Shown here piece after piece: positions 9,194 through 17,061 of a DNA stretch of 64,000 bases. Positions within the stretch are counted from its first letter, which is position 1. The number at the start of each line of letters is the position of its first letter. This DNA comes from an uncultured Bacteroidales bacterium. GTDB lineage: Bacteria > Bacteroidota > Bacteroidia > Bacteroidales > P3. Below the pieces are notes generated by a model. That model made no database searches, was not told where the DNA came from, and worked only from the letters and a program-made list of their open reading frames with translations. Location of the stretch: assembly GCA_900318275.1 (NCBI GenBank), contig ONJY01000014.1, positions 1-64,000 of the forward strand, read 5' to 3'. Position numbers and translations under genes: made by a program.

Positions 9194-10468
9194 TCAGTTA
9201 ATCTTGTTAAACCCAAGGTAAGGCCGCAGGCACTCGGGCATCACAATGCCGTCCGCCGTCTGGTTGTTCTCAAGAAGGGCGGCTACGATGCGCGGCAGCG
9301 CCAGGGCTGAGCCGTTCAGCGTGTGGCACAGCTGCATCTTGCCGTTCTCGTCCTTGAAGCGCAGCTTCATGCGGTTGGCTTGGAAGGTCTCGAAGTTGCT
9401 CACCGAGCTTACCTCAAGCCAGCGCTTCTGTGCGGCGCTCCACACCTCGAAGTCAAAGGTCATGGCCGAGGTGAAACTGATGTCGCCGCCACAGAGTTTC
9501 AGTATGTGGTAGGGGAGACCCAGCTTGTCGAGCAGGCCGCCCACGTGTTTCTTCATCTCTTCCAGCATCGTGTAGCTGCGGTCGGGGTGCTCGATGACCA
9601 CAATCTCAACCTTCGAGAACTCATGCAGACGGTTGAGGCCGCGTACGTCCTTGCCGTAGCTGCCTGCTTCGCGGCGGAAGCATTCGCTGTAGCCCACACG
9701 CTTGATGGGCAGATCCTTGGGGTCTACTACCTCGCCGCGGAAGATGTTGGTGATGGGCACTTCGGCTGTGGGAATCATGTAGAAGCCGTCGAGGGGTATG
9801 GCGTACATCTGACCCTCTTTGTCGGGCAGCTGGCCGGTGCCCAGGCCCGAAGCCTCGTTGACCATCAGTGGCGGTTGAATCTCCAGGAAGCCTGCGTCGG
9901 CCGCCTCGTTGAGGAAGAAGTTTATCAGGGCGCGCTGCAGACGGGCACCCTTGCCCTTGTAGAAGGGGAATCCGGCGCCGGTCACCTTGTTGCCGAGCTC
10001 GAAGTCGATGATGTCGTACTTGGCGCAGAGGTCCCAGTGGGGCAGGGCGTCGGCGGGCAGGTCGGGCTTCGTGCCGAACTCGCCGACCACCACGTTGTCG
10101 GCTTCGCTCTTGCCGCACGGCACGCTGGGATGCGGTGCGTTGGGCAGCGAGATGAGCTTCTCATTCAATAGTTGCTCCGTCTCTGCTTGCTTGGCCGAGA
10201 GTTCCTCGCTCTCGGCTTTCCGCTTCCCACTCTCAGCTTTCATGGCCTCGGCCTCGTCCTTCTTGCCCTGCTTCATCAGTGCACCAATCTCCTTGGCTAT
10301 GCGGTTTGCCTCTGCCTTCACGGCGTCGGCCTTCACCTGCAGGGCGCGGCGTTCGGCATCGAGGGCTATGATTTCGTCGATGCGTTCTTCGACATTCTGT
10401 ACATTCTTGATCTTGAGACGGGAGATGCACTCCTCACGATGATCTTTGATATATTGCAGTTGCAGCAT
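9194..10468 (-). CDS. serS: Seryl-tRNA synthetase
   Basis: 424 residues, the normal length. The N-terminal tRNA-binding coiled coil spans residues about 1-110 (charged, Ala/Glu/Lys-rich). The class II core carries TAEVPITN (motif 2 region), GLNRLHEFSKVEIV, and motif 3 NGSALALPRIVAALLENNQ. Charges tRNA-Ser in the cytoplasm. The only RNA gene upstream on the same strand is tRNA-Ser(UGA), 127 nt away. Confidence 0.96.
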   Translation of the reverse strand: MLQLQYIKDHREECISRLKIKNVQNVEERIDEIIALDAERRALQVKADAVKAEANRIAKEIGALMKQGKKDEAEAMKAESGKRKAESEELSAKQAETEQLLNEKLISLPNAPHPSVPCGKSEADNVVVGEFGTKPDLPADALPHWDLCAKYDIIDFELGNKVTGAGFPFYKGKGARLQRALINFFLNEAADAGFLEIQPPLMVNEASGLGTGQLPDKEGQMYAIPLDGFYMIPTAEVPITNIFRGEVVDPKDLPIKRVGYSECFRREAGSYGKDVRGLNRLHEFSKVEIVVIEHPDRSYTMLEEMKKHVGGLLDKLGLPYHILKLCGGDISFTSAMTFDFEVWSAAQKRWLEVSSVSNFETFQANRMKLRFKDENGKMQLCHTLNGSALALPRIVAALLENNQTADGIVMPECLRPYLGFNKIN

Positions 10469-10564
10469 ATTAATAATGGTTATTGTTTAGGGATTATCGG
10501 TTATTGAGGGCTGACGCTGCTGTCTTTACAAAACGTCTATTGCTGTGGCGTCGGCTTGGCCGAC

Positions 10565-10592
10565 AACCCATAACCTATAACCCCTAACCTAT
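10565..10592. repeat. 7-bp tandem repeat between tRNA-Ser and serS
   Basis: Four 7-bp units on plus: AACCCAT, AACCTAT, AACCCCT, AACCTAT. On the minus (transcribed) strand they read as ATAGGTT-type units, the same family as at 2395 and 17008. Confidence 0.7.
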
Positions 10593-10595
10593 GTC

Positions 10596-10683
<88 letters not shown>

Positions 10684-10700
10684 TCTCGGTTTCGAAAATG

Positions 10701-10731
10701 CAAAAATAGCATTTTCTGTCGACATGGCAAA
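10701..10731 (-). promoter_or_regulatory. Promoter of tRNA-Ser
   Basis: On the minus strand: -33 TTTG (10731-10728), 19-bp spacer, -7 TATTTTTG (10708-10701), 17 nt before the tRNA 5' end. Confidence 0.7.
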
Positions 10732-10914
10732 ATGTTTTTTCAAACCACCTATTTGCCAGTATGTTGCCGTCGCAGGTGGGGGGTGTTCACATCATGTTGT
10801 GCACTCCGTTCCGGATGTTATTTGCCAAGCTTTTTGGGGTTGTATATTATTTGTTTAACAGTCAGTATGTTATATAGTGCTGATTTCTCAAAACCCTTGT
10901 GTGTACTGTGTTTG

Positions 10915-11022
10915 CTCGGAGCCCTATCGGCCCCTCTACGGAGTCCCTTCGGCCGTTCTTCAGTGGAAGGCCATAGAAAGGCCGAAGGGGGGGGCGAAGG
11001 GGCTCCGTAGGGGAAAGGATGA
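10915..11022. repeat. Intergenic GC-rich inverted-repeat element in the 10732-11052 gap
   Basis: This gap of about 320 nt holds no convincing gene. It contains CTACGGAGTCCCTTCGGCCG, then GTTCTTCAGTGGAAGG, then CCGAAG... and GGGGCTCCGTAGGGG, which form an imperfect inverted repeat. Similar words recur in the gaps at 44870-45050 and 61815-61925, suggesting a dispersed element family. Confidence 0.5.
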
Positions 11023-11052
11023 TGTGGTGAGTCACCGGTGGAGGGCGTCAAG

Positions 11053-11238
11053 TCAATGTTTGTGCTTGTCTTTCATGTCGCAGGTGCAGTTGGCGCAGCG
11101 GCCTGTTTTCGGGTCGGCGTTGGTGCAGGGGCGTTTGAATTCCTTTTCTTTGTGCAACAGCATTTTGAGACCTAGGGCAGCCATCATCAATGCGAGGATG
11201 CCCACTGCTATGGCGAGGACTATGAGTATTGTCTTCAT
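11053..11238 (-). CDS. Small single-pass membrane protein with Cys-rich tail
   Basis: 61 residues. The N-terminal hydrophobic helix (about residues 3-27, ILIVLAIAVGILALMMAALG) is followed by a short basic linker and a tail with three Cys and a His-rich end (RPCTNADPKTGRCANCTC, then KHKH). The layout resembles small NqrM/DUF539-like membrane proteins that bind metal through Cys, but the match is weak and by eye. Divergent from the C69 peptidase at 11332. Function unknown. Confidence 0.65.
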   Translation of the reverse strand: MKTILIVLAIAVGILALMMAALGLKMLLHKEKEFKRPCTNADPKTGRCANCTCDMKDKHKH

Positions 11239-11331
11239 TTTCTTTAGTTAAACGGCTATGGCTGTGAATTATTGTGCCCGGGGCGTAAAAAACAATTTTT
11301 TTCTGTTTTGTGCGTTATATGGAAAAACACG

Positions 11332-13071
11332 ATGATGAAGAGGATTATTTTTTTTGTTTTGTCTTTTGCTGTCGCTGCGGGCGCGATGGCCTGCACCAAT
11401 CTCATCGTCGGCAAGAAGGCTTCTGCTGATGGCAGCGTGATGTGCTCCTACAACTGCGACGGCTTCGGCTTCGCGGGTTCGCTGTTTTACTCTCCTGCTG
11501 GCCGTCATGCGAGGGGCGAGCGGGTTGCCATACGCGGCTGGGGTCCTCAGCACGAGGGGCGCTTTGTTGAGCAGGTGGAGTATACCTACAATGTCGTGGG
11601 TTTGATGAATGAGAGGCAGGTGACTATCGTCGAGACTACTTTCGACGGACGGCTTGAGTTGCAGAACCACGACGGTCTGCTTGATTACTTCAGCCTTATG
11701 CGCCTGGCGCTGCAACGCTCCGCGACGGCCCGCGAGGCTATAAGGTGCATGGCGGAGTTGGTTGAGGAGTATGGCTACAACAGCAGTGGCGAGAGTATCA
11801 CCGTGTGCGATCCGGAAGAGGCTTGGATTATAGAGATTATAGGAAAGGGGGAGGGGAGGAAGGGCGCCGTATGGGTGGCTCTGCGCATCCCCGACGATTG
11901 CATCAGCGCCCACGCCAATCTCAGCCGCATCTGTCTTTTCCCGCATGAGGGCGAGTGCTGGGACAACGGTTCCATCGTGAAGCAGAGGACGAAGAGGGTC
12001 AAGGAGTACAAGAGCCTCAGCAGTCGCCATCTGCAGTATATAGACCAGCCGCAGGTAGAGTGTGTCTATGCCGCCGATGTGATAGACTTTGCCCGTGAGA
12101 AGGGTTATTTCAATGGCTCTGAAAAGGAGTTCTCCTTCCGTGATGCCTACTGCCCCATCGACTTTGAAAACGTGCGCTACGCCGACGCCCGGGTGTGGAG
12201 TTTCTTCCGTCACCACTGCCCGGATATGGACGAGTATCTCCCCTACATAGAGGGCCATTTCGACATCTGCGACGGGTTGCCCCTTTGGGTCAAACCCGAA
12301 GCGCCGCTGTCGCTGCAGGATGTGCAGCGCGACATGCGCGACCATTTTGAGGGCACGCCGCTTGATATGACTGCCGACATGACTGCGGGTCCCTGGGGTA
12401 TGCCGATACGGCCGCTGCCCATGCATTTCCGTACCACGGACGGTGCCGACCTCTACCGTGAACGGCCTATAGCGACACAGCAGAGCGGCTTCACTATGAC
12501 CTGCCAGATGCGAGGATGGCTGCCCGACGATGTGGGGGGCGTCACGTGGTTCAACTGCGATGATGCCGACATGGTGGCCTATGTGCCGCTCTATTGCTGC
12601 ATCACGCAGGTGCCCGACTGTTTCCGTCCAGAGAACAACCCGCGCAATGAGTTCAGCTTTGAGTCGGCATTCTGGATGAACAACTGGGTGGCCAATATGG
12701 TATACCCTAGATATTCGATGATGATTGGCGATCTGCGCAAGGCGCAGCAGGAGCTGGAGGACTATTATTTCGTCGACCAAGACAGCGTGTTGGCCACCAT
12801 CAAGGATATGGCTCCCCTCGACAGACGGGACTATTTGAACAAGAAGAGCATCGCTTATGCCGACCGTATGATGCAGCGGTGGGACCGGCTGGCGAAATAC
12901 CTTATAGTGAAATACAACGACCAGGTGGTGAAGCGCGTTGACGAGAACGGCGACTTTCAGCGATGGGGCTATGACACACCGGGCTACGGCCAACAGTTCA
13001 TCGATGCCATTGTTCCCGCCACGGGTGAGCGTTACCGCCTGAATAAGGTCATTGAGCGTCGCGAGAGATAA
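11332..13071 (+). CDS. C69-family dipeptidase
   Basis: 579 residues from ATG 11332 (MMKRIIFFVLSFAVAAGAMA). The signal sequence ends directly before Cys21 in ACTNLIVGKKASADGSVM, the expected N-terminal nucleophile of the Ntn-hydrolase C69 family exposed after processing. Other family-like segments are YNVVGLMNE and HANLSRICLFPHE. It should cleave dipeptides in the periplasm or outside the cell. The upstream in-frame extension to 11272 lacks a start and is not used. Confidence 0.88.
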   Translation: MMKRIIFFVLSFAVAAGAMACTNLIVGKKASADGSVMCSYNCDGFGFAGSLFYSPAGRHARGERVAIRGWGPQHEGRFVEQVEYTYNVVGLMNERQVTIVETTFDGRLELQNHDGLLDYFSLMRLALQRSATAREAIRCMAELVEEYGYNSSGESITVCDPEEAWIIEIIGKGEGRKGAVWVALRIPDDCISAHANLSRICLFPHEGECWDNGSIVKQRTKRVKEYKSLSSRHLQYIDQPQVECVYAADVIDFAREKGYFNGSEKEFSFRDAYCPIDFENVRYADARVWSFFRHHCPDMDEYLPYIEGHFDICDGLPLWVKPEAPLSLQDVQRDMRDHFEGTPLDMTADMTAGPWGMPIRPLPMHFRTTDGADLYRERPIATQQSGFTMTCQMRGWLPDDVGGVTWFNCDDADMVAYVPLYCCITQVPDCFRPENNPRNEFSFESAFWMNNWVANMVYPRYSMMIGDLRKAQQELEDYYFVDQDSVLATIKDMAPLDRRDYLNKKSIAYADRMMQRWDRLAKYLIVKYNDQVVKRVDENGDFQRWGYDTPGYGQQFIDAIVPATGERYRLNKVIERRER

Positions 13072-13090
13072 AAAGAAAAGAACGCTGAAT

Positions 13091-13118
13091 ATCAGCGCTC
13101 TCTTGCTCCCCCTGAAGG
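13091..13118. repeat. Copy of the tRNA-Asn 3' end (left boundary repeat of island)
   Basis: Matches 19524-19551 at 26 of 28 positions, with an identical 18-bp core TCTTGCTCCCCCTGAAGG (13101-13118 and 19534-19551), same orientation. In the right copy this core is the end of the tRNA-Asn T arm and acceptor stem. Beside it on the minus strand a hairpin (GCTGATATTCAGC) followed by a T-rich tract looks like the tRNA terminator. No full tRNA is present here. Confidence 0.8.
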
Positions 13119-13240
13119 TATCGGAGCCGTATCTCTCAGGGGGGAGCCTCTGGTCTCATTTTAACAATATTTCTCTGATTTCTATCATTTTAATCGGCTG
13201 CTTTATTGTCGCTCGGTTTCATTCAGATGCAGTTTATTTG

Positions 13241-13307
13241 TCAAAAGTGGGTACAAAGTGGGTACATGTACCCGATTGCTGCTTACTCCAATCAATTTGC
13301 AAAAATA
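13241..13307 (-). other. Relic of a gene start (MYPLCTHF-stop) with promoter
   Basis: On the minus strand a -7 box TATTTTTG (13307-13300) precedes ATG 13267, which reads MYPLCTHF and stops at 13241. The coding string consists of GGGTAC repeats almost identical to those at 19474-19503, where a second minus-strand ATG begins MYPFCTQFVP. Both probably derive from the start of the same kind of gene, perhaps an integrase next to the tRNA-Asn attachment site; the gene body is gone. The remaining gap 13119-13420 shows no gene. Confidence 0.45.
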
Positions 13308-13425
13308 CGACATTTTTTTCACATGGAAGTTTTTTTTCATTTTTTGGGAATTGCTTGGTCGTAGCTTGCGGTCAGACAGGATGACTACGGACGATGTCCC
13401 ATTCTAAAATCATCATTTCTGGGGA

Positions 13426-13456
13426 TTGTGTGGGCGGGGGAATGTGGGTATTTTTG
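13426..13456 (+). promoter_or_regulatory. Promoter of the methyltransferase gene
   Basis: -33 TTG (13426-13428), 20-bp spacer, -7 TATTTTTG (13449-13456). The predicted leader is about 58 nt. Confidence 0.7.
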
Positions 13457-13520
13457 CAGCAGAAACCAAAAAAGCTGTTTATGGATAAAAAACTGACTTT
13501 CTGACAAAAACAAACACACT

Positions 13521-14147
13521 ATGGGAATATTGAGCAAAATCTTTAGCAACACGCGCAAGCCCGAGGGCTTTTTGGTGCGCATGATGGTAAACGGAATGAA
13601 CGGCGGCTCGCACGCCAAAATGGCGGAATGGGGGTTGTCGTTTGTGGATATCGCTAACAATTGGGATATCCTCGATGTCGGATGCGGCGGCGGCGCGAAT
13701 GTCGCACGTCTGCTGAAACGCTCCCCCAAAGGAACGGTGAAGGGTATCGACTACTCCCCCGTCTCGGTCAAGAAAACCACCGAGGTGAACGCTGCCGAGA
13801 TAGCAGCCGGCCGCTGCAAGGTGGTGGAGGCTAGTGCCGCCCAACTGCCTTTCGGGGAAAATGCTTTCGACCTTGTGACAGCATTCGAGACTGTCTATTT
13901 CTGGCCGGAGATTGAGAAATGCTTCGCCGGAGTGCGCCGCACGCTGAAGGATGGTGGTCGATTCCTCATCGTCAACGAGGACGACGGTCTGACTGGCAAC
14001 AACGAGAAGTGGGAGAAGATGATTGAGGGCATGCACACCTATACGCCCGACGAACTATGCACCCACCTCACCGCTGCGGGCTTCCGGGACATCACCGTCC
14101 ACCAGGGAAACCAACACCATTGGCTTGCCGTGATGGCAGAAAAGTGA
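13521..14147 (+). CDS. Class I SAM-dependent methyltransferase
   Basis: 208 residues. The Rossmann methyltransferase core starts at about residue 50: ILDVGCGGGANVARL (motif I, SAM binding), GIDYSPVSV (motif II, acidic residue for ribose), LPFGENAFDLVTAFETVYFW, LKDGGRFLIVNED. Fits the Methyltransf_11/25 type acting on small molecules; substrate unknown. Lies inside the tRNA-Asn-bounded island and is followed immediately by an acetyltransferase relic on the other strand. Confidence 0.85.
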   Translation: MGILSKIFSNTRKPEGFLVRMMVNGMNGGSHAKMAEWGLSFVDIANNWDILDVGCGGGANVARLLKRSPKGTVKGIDYSPVSVKKTTEVNAAEIAAGRCKVVEASAAQLPFGENAFDLVTAFETVYFWPEIEKCFAGVRRTLKDGGRFLIVNEDDGLTGNNEKWEKMIEGMHTYTPDELCTHLTAAGFRDITVHQGNQHHWLAVMAEK

Positions 14148-14345
14148 CCACACGTTGTCACCCACGGTGATGGGATGCGCCCACTCCAGGCCCACGTTGC
14201 GCCGCTCGGCGTTGAGAGGGTGCTGAGCGGTGTGGAAACCACAGCCGGGGCCGACGAAGACATGGTTGCCGAAACGCACCTTAGCGCCGTCGAGGATAAT
14301 CATATTATCGGCTTTCAGCTCGGGGTCGGTGGCGGGATTATTTTT
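14148..14345 (-). pseudogene. Fragment of maltose/galactoside-type O-acetyltransferase
   Basis: Minus-strand translation gives about 60 residues (ILDGAKVRFGNHVFVGPGCG, FHTAQHPLNAERRNVGLEWA, HPITVGDNVW), a clear match to the middle of the hexapeptide-repeat Maa/LacA family. The N-terminal part and the end after GDNVW are missing. The fragment abuts the methyltransferase stop codon, which marks a deletion or recombination junction. Confidence 0.75.
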
Positions 14346-14375
14346 TTTCCCGAATGAGACAGAAAAAAACAGGCC

Positions 14376-14421
14376 GCGTAACATCTGTTACGCTTCACCT
14401 TTGGTATTCTCTGTACTTTTG
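14376..14421 (+). promoter_or_regulatory. hcp promoter with an 18-bp palindromic operator
   Basis: Perfect palindrome GCGTAAC-N4-GTTACGC (14376-14393), laid out like Crp/Fnr/HcpR sites (two 5-bp half sites GTAAC/GTTAC with a 4-bp spacer). The -7 box TACTTTTG (14414-14421) predicts a start near 14427, which places the palindrome centre near -42, the class II activator position. No -33 TTTG is found at the right distance, consistent with an activator-dependent promoter. Confidence 0.7.
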
Positions 14422-14469
14422 CAGTCGAAAACGAACTAGAATATATCAACAAGAAAAACACATAACAAC

Positions 14470-16134
14470 ATGGAAAATAGGATGTTTTGTTTCCAATGCC
14501 AGGAAACCGCCGGATGCACCGGCTGCAAAGTTTCAGGAGTGTGCGGCAAGACCCCGCAGGTGGCACACGCACAAGATCTGCTCATCTATGTCCTTAAAGG
14601 ACTCGGCGTTATCGCCAACCACCATCAACACAGCTGCGGTCACGACTACTGCGATTTCCGCAAGAGCATTCACGCCTTCGTGAACGACGCGCTATTCTGC
14701 ACCATCACCAACGCCAACTTCGACCCCGAGAGCATCTATGCCCGCATCGAAAAGGGCTTGGAAATCCGCGACACTTTCAAATACCGTGTTACTAATAATA
14801 AAGGAATCGAGCTGCCGAAACTCGATGTGCTAGATTGGCATTGCGCCCGCGAGCAATACGACGAGAAAGCCCAAAACGTGGGCATTCTCGCCGAAAGCAA
14901 TGAGGATATCCGCTCGCTGAAAGAACTCACCATGTACGGCCTCAAAGGTATGGCCGCCTACCTGGAGCACGCCGCCCGCCTCGGTCAGGCAGATGATGAC
15001 GCGAACGAGTTTATCCTGCAAACCCTCGGACAGCTTGTCACCTGCAACGATACCGATGAACTCACCGCCCTCACGCTGAAGACCGGCGAATGGGGAGTGA
15101 AGGCAATGGCCCTGCTCGACAAGGCCAACACCACTGCCTACGGCAACCCCGAAATCACCGAGGTGAACATCGGCGTGGGCAACCGTCCGGGCATCCTCAT
15201 CAGCGGCCACGACCTCAACGACATTGAGCAACTGCTGGAGCAGAGCAAGGACGCGGGCATCGACATCTACACCCACAGCGAGATGCTGCCGGCACACTAC
15301 TATCCCCGCCTGAAGCAGTACAGCCACCTGAAGGGCAACTACGGCAACGCATGGTGGAAACAGCGCGAGGAGTTTGAGGCGTTCAACGGCCCCATCCTCT
15401 TCACCACCAACTGCATCGTGCCGCCCATGGCCAACGCCTCGTACAAAGAGCGCGTCTTCACTACCAACAGCACGGGATTCCCGGGTTGGAAGCACATCCC
15501 TGCCGACGCCAATGGCAAAAAGGATTTTTCCGAAATCATCGCTTTGGCCAAAACTTGCCAGGCTCCCAAGGAGATAGAGACGGGCAAGATTGTGGGCGGC
15601 TTTGCCCACGAGCAGGTCTTTGCCCTCGCCGACAAAGTGGTGGAGGCCGTGAAGAACGGTGCCATCCGCAAGTTCGTGGTGATGGCGGGCTGTGACGGTC
15701 GCATGAAGAGCCGCGAATACTACACCGAATTCGCCAAAGCGCTGCCCAAGGATTGCGTCATCCTCACGGCCGGTTGCGCCAAATACAAGTACAACAAGCT
15801 AGCCCTAGGCGACATCGGCGGCATCCCCCGCGTGCTCGACGCCGGCCAGTGCAACGACAGCTACTCCTTGGCCCTCATTGCCCTGAAGCTGAAAGAAGTG
15901 TTCGGCCTCGATGATGTCAACCAGCTGCCCATCGCCTACAACATCGCGTGGTACGAGCAGAAGGCCGTCATAGTGCTGCTGGCGCTGCTCAGCCTCGGTG
16001 TGAAGAATATCCACCTCGGCCCGACATTGCCCGCCTTCCTCTCGCCCAATGTGGCTAAAGTGCTGGTCGAGAACTTCGGCATCGGCGGCATCACCACCGT
16101 AGAGGATGACATGAAGCTCCTCATCGGGGAATAA
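14470..16134 (+). CDS. hcp: Hydroxylamine reductase / hybrid-cluster protein
   Basis: 554 residues, full length. The N-terminal Cys cluster (Cys7, 10, 16, 19, 25 in [20 protein letters not shown]) binds an Fe-S cubane. Hybrid-cluster ligand motifs follow: [26 protein letters not shown] and [10 protein letters not shown]. Known members reduce hydroxylamine or NO and protect against nitrosative stress; cytoplasmic. It is the centre of the island with its own Crp/Fnr regulator and palindromic operator. Confidence 0.96.
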   Translation: MENRMFCFQCQETAGCTGCKVSGVCGKTPQVAHAQDLLIYVLKGLGVIANHHQHSCGHDYCDFRKSIHAFVNDALFCTITNANFDPESIYARIEKGLEIRDTFKYRVTNNKGIELPKLDVLDWHCAREQYDEKAQNVGILAESNEDIRSLKELTMYGLKGMAAYLEHAARLGQADDDANEFILQTLGQLVTCNDTDELTALTLKTGEWGVKAMALLDKANTTAYGNPEITEVNIGVGNRPGILISGHDLNDIEQLLEQSKDAGIDIYTHSEMLPAHYYPRLKQYSHLKGNYGNAWWKQREEFEAFNGPILFTTNCIVPPMANASYKERVFTTNSTGFPGWKHIPADANGKKDFSEIIALAKTCQAPKEIETGKIVGGFAHEQVFALADKVVEAVKNGAIRKFVVMAGCDGRMKSREYYTEFAKALPKDCVILTAGCAKYKYNKLALGDIGGIPRVLDAGQCNDSYSLALIALKLKEVFGLDDVNQLPIAYNIAWYEQKAVIVLLALLSLGVKNIHLGPTLPAFLSPNVAKVLVENFGIGGITTVEDDMKLLIGE

Positions 16135-16138
16135 TTCG

Positions 16139-16316
16139 TATTTTTGCATCGTGATTGAGATAATATAGATTATTAATAAAGCACATATATGCAATGAGAA
16201 AACACGTAAAAAACAATATCAGCTGGGTGGGCTACATCGACTGGGAACTGGAATCGTTCCACGGCGACGACTACTCCATTATGAATGGCTCAAGCCAAAA
16301 CGCTTACCTAGGCTAA
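16139..16316 (+). pseudogene. 5' fragment of a flavodiiron protein (FprA-like) gene with promoter
   Basis: A -7 box TATTTTTG (16139-16146) is followed by ATG 16194 and 40 codons reading [20 protein letters not shown], then [24 protein letters not shown]. This is the N-terminal signature of A-type flavoproteins (WVG.IDW...FHG..Y....GSS.NAYL), which reduce NO or O2. All of the metallo-beta-lactamase and flavodoxin domains are missing. Confidence 0.8.
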
Positions 16317-16323
16317 CGCCCCG

Positions 16324-16383
16324 ATGGCCAAGTATCAATGCGGTCCCTGCGGCGTAAGCAAAGACATGTTCCACGTTGTGTGA
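16324..16383 (+). pseudogene. Collapsed rubredoxin remnant
   Basis: A 19-codon ORF reads MAKYQCGPCGVSKDMFHVV. It looks like the first residues of rubredoxin (MxKYxC) fused to its last (CxxCGVxKDMF), with the middle deleted. Rubredoxin is the usual electron donor of flavodiiron proteins, whose fragment lies just upstream. Short, so partly inference. Confidence 0.55.
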
Positions 16384-16393
16384 TAAACCACTA

Positions 16394-16414
16394 ATCATCA
16401 ATCATCAATCAAAA
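16394..16414. repeat. 7-bp tandem repeat before the Crp/Fnr gene
   Basis: ATCATCA, ATCATCA, ATCAAAA, ending 6 nt before the ATG. Same period as the other 7-bp repeats but a different unit. Confidence 0.6.
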
Positions 16415-16420
16415 AACCAT

Positions 16421-17029
16421 ATGGATTATCAGGAACTAAAACAAGTGCCAATCTTCGCATCGTGCGGCGAGGCGGAACTGGAGCGGCTTCTCGAGAGTCC
16501 GCACAAGGTGAGCACCTTCAAGCCGGGCGAGACGATGGTGCGGTTCGGCACCCCCTGCCGATCGCTGCTGCTCCTCACCGAGGGCACCGTGGAGACCCGC
16601 ATGGGCAGCGTCGAGGGACGCGAGCTAGTGGTCGACAAGCTGAAAGCCCCCTGCATCCTTGCGCCGGCGTTCCTCTTCGGCACCAACGACATCATCCCCG
16701 TCGAGGTCACCGCCCTCAGCGATGCCACCCTCTGGCAAATCAACCGCGAGGCGTTCCTGGCCTTCATGCAGCGGAACCCCCAGGTGTTGCGGGCTTTTCT
16801 GAAGCTGATAAGCGACCGCGCGCAGTTCCTGTCGGGCAAGGTGCGTGCTTTCGCCATCAAGGGACTCCGCAACCGTACCCTCGACTATATGGTGCTGCAC
16901 GGCGGTATCTCCAACGTGGCACAGGCCGCCGAGGTGCTGGGCGTCGCCCGTCCATCCCTCAGCCGCGTCCTCTCCGAACTGGTCGATGAAGGGGTGATAA
17001 AAAAGGGGGTTAAAGGTTATGCGTTATAG
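16421..17029 (+). CDS. Crp/Fnr-family transcriptional regulator (HcpR-like)
   Basis: 202 residues from ATG 16421 (MDYQELKQVPIFASCGEAEL). The N-terminal cyclic-nucleotide-like sensor domain covers residues about 10-125; the C-terminal winged helix covers about 150-200 with recognition region AAEVLGVARPSLSRVLSELV. No FNR-type Cys cluster is seen at the N-terminus, so it is not a 4Fe-4S FNR. By position next to hcp it is the likely activator acting at 14376-14393 in response to nitrosative stress; this is inference. The last residues and stop codon lie inside a 7-bp repeat. Confidence 0.85.
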   Translation: MDYQELKQVPIFASCGEAELERLLESPHKVSTFKPGETMVRFGTPCRSLLLLTEGTVETRMGSVEGRELVVDKLKAPCILAPAFLFGTNDIIPVEVTALSDATLWQINREAFLAFMQRNPQVLRAFLKLISDRAQFLSGKVRAFAIKGLRNRTLDYMVLHGGISNVAQAAEVLGVARPSLSRVLSELVDEGVIKKGVKGYAL

Positions 17030-17035
17030 GTGATA
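17008..17035. repeat. 7-bp tandem repeat spanning the stop codon of the Crp/Fnr gene
   Basis: GGTTAAA, GGTTATG, CGTTATA, GGTGATA. The units encode the final VKGYAL residues and contain the TAG stop (17027-17029). Confidence 0.65.
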
Positions 17036-17061
17036 GACAATATTTTTCAATTTTCAATTGT

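Noticed and set aside
10760..11050. RNase P, tmRNA or SRP RNA in the gap before the small Cys-rich membrane protein (also considered for 44840-45205 and 61790-62070).
   Set aside because: None of the conserved cores of these RNAs is present; the gaps are better explained by repeated hairpin elements.
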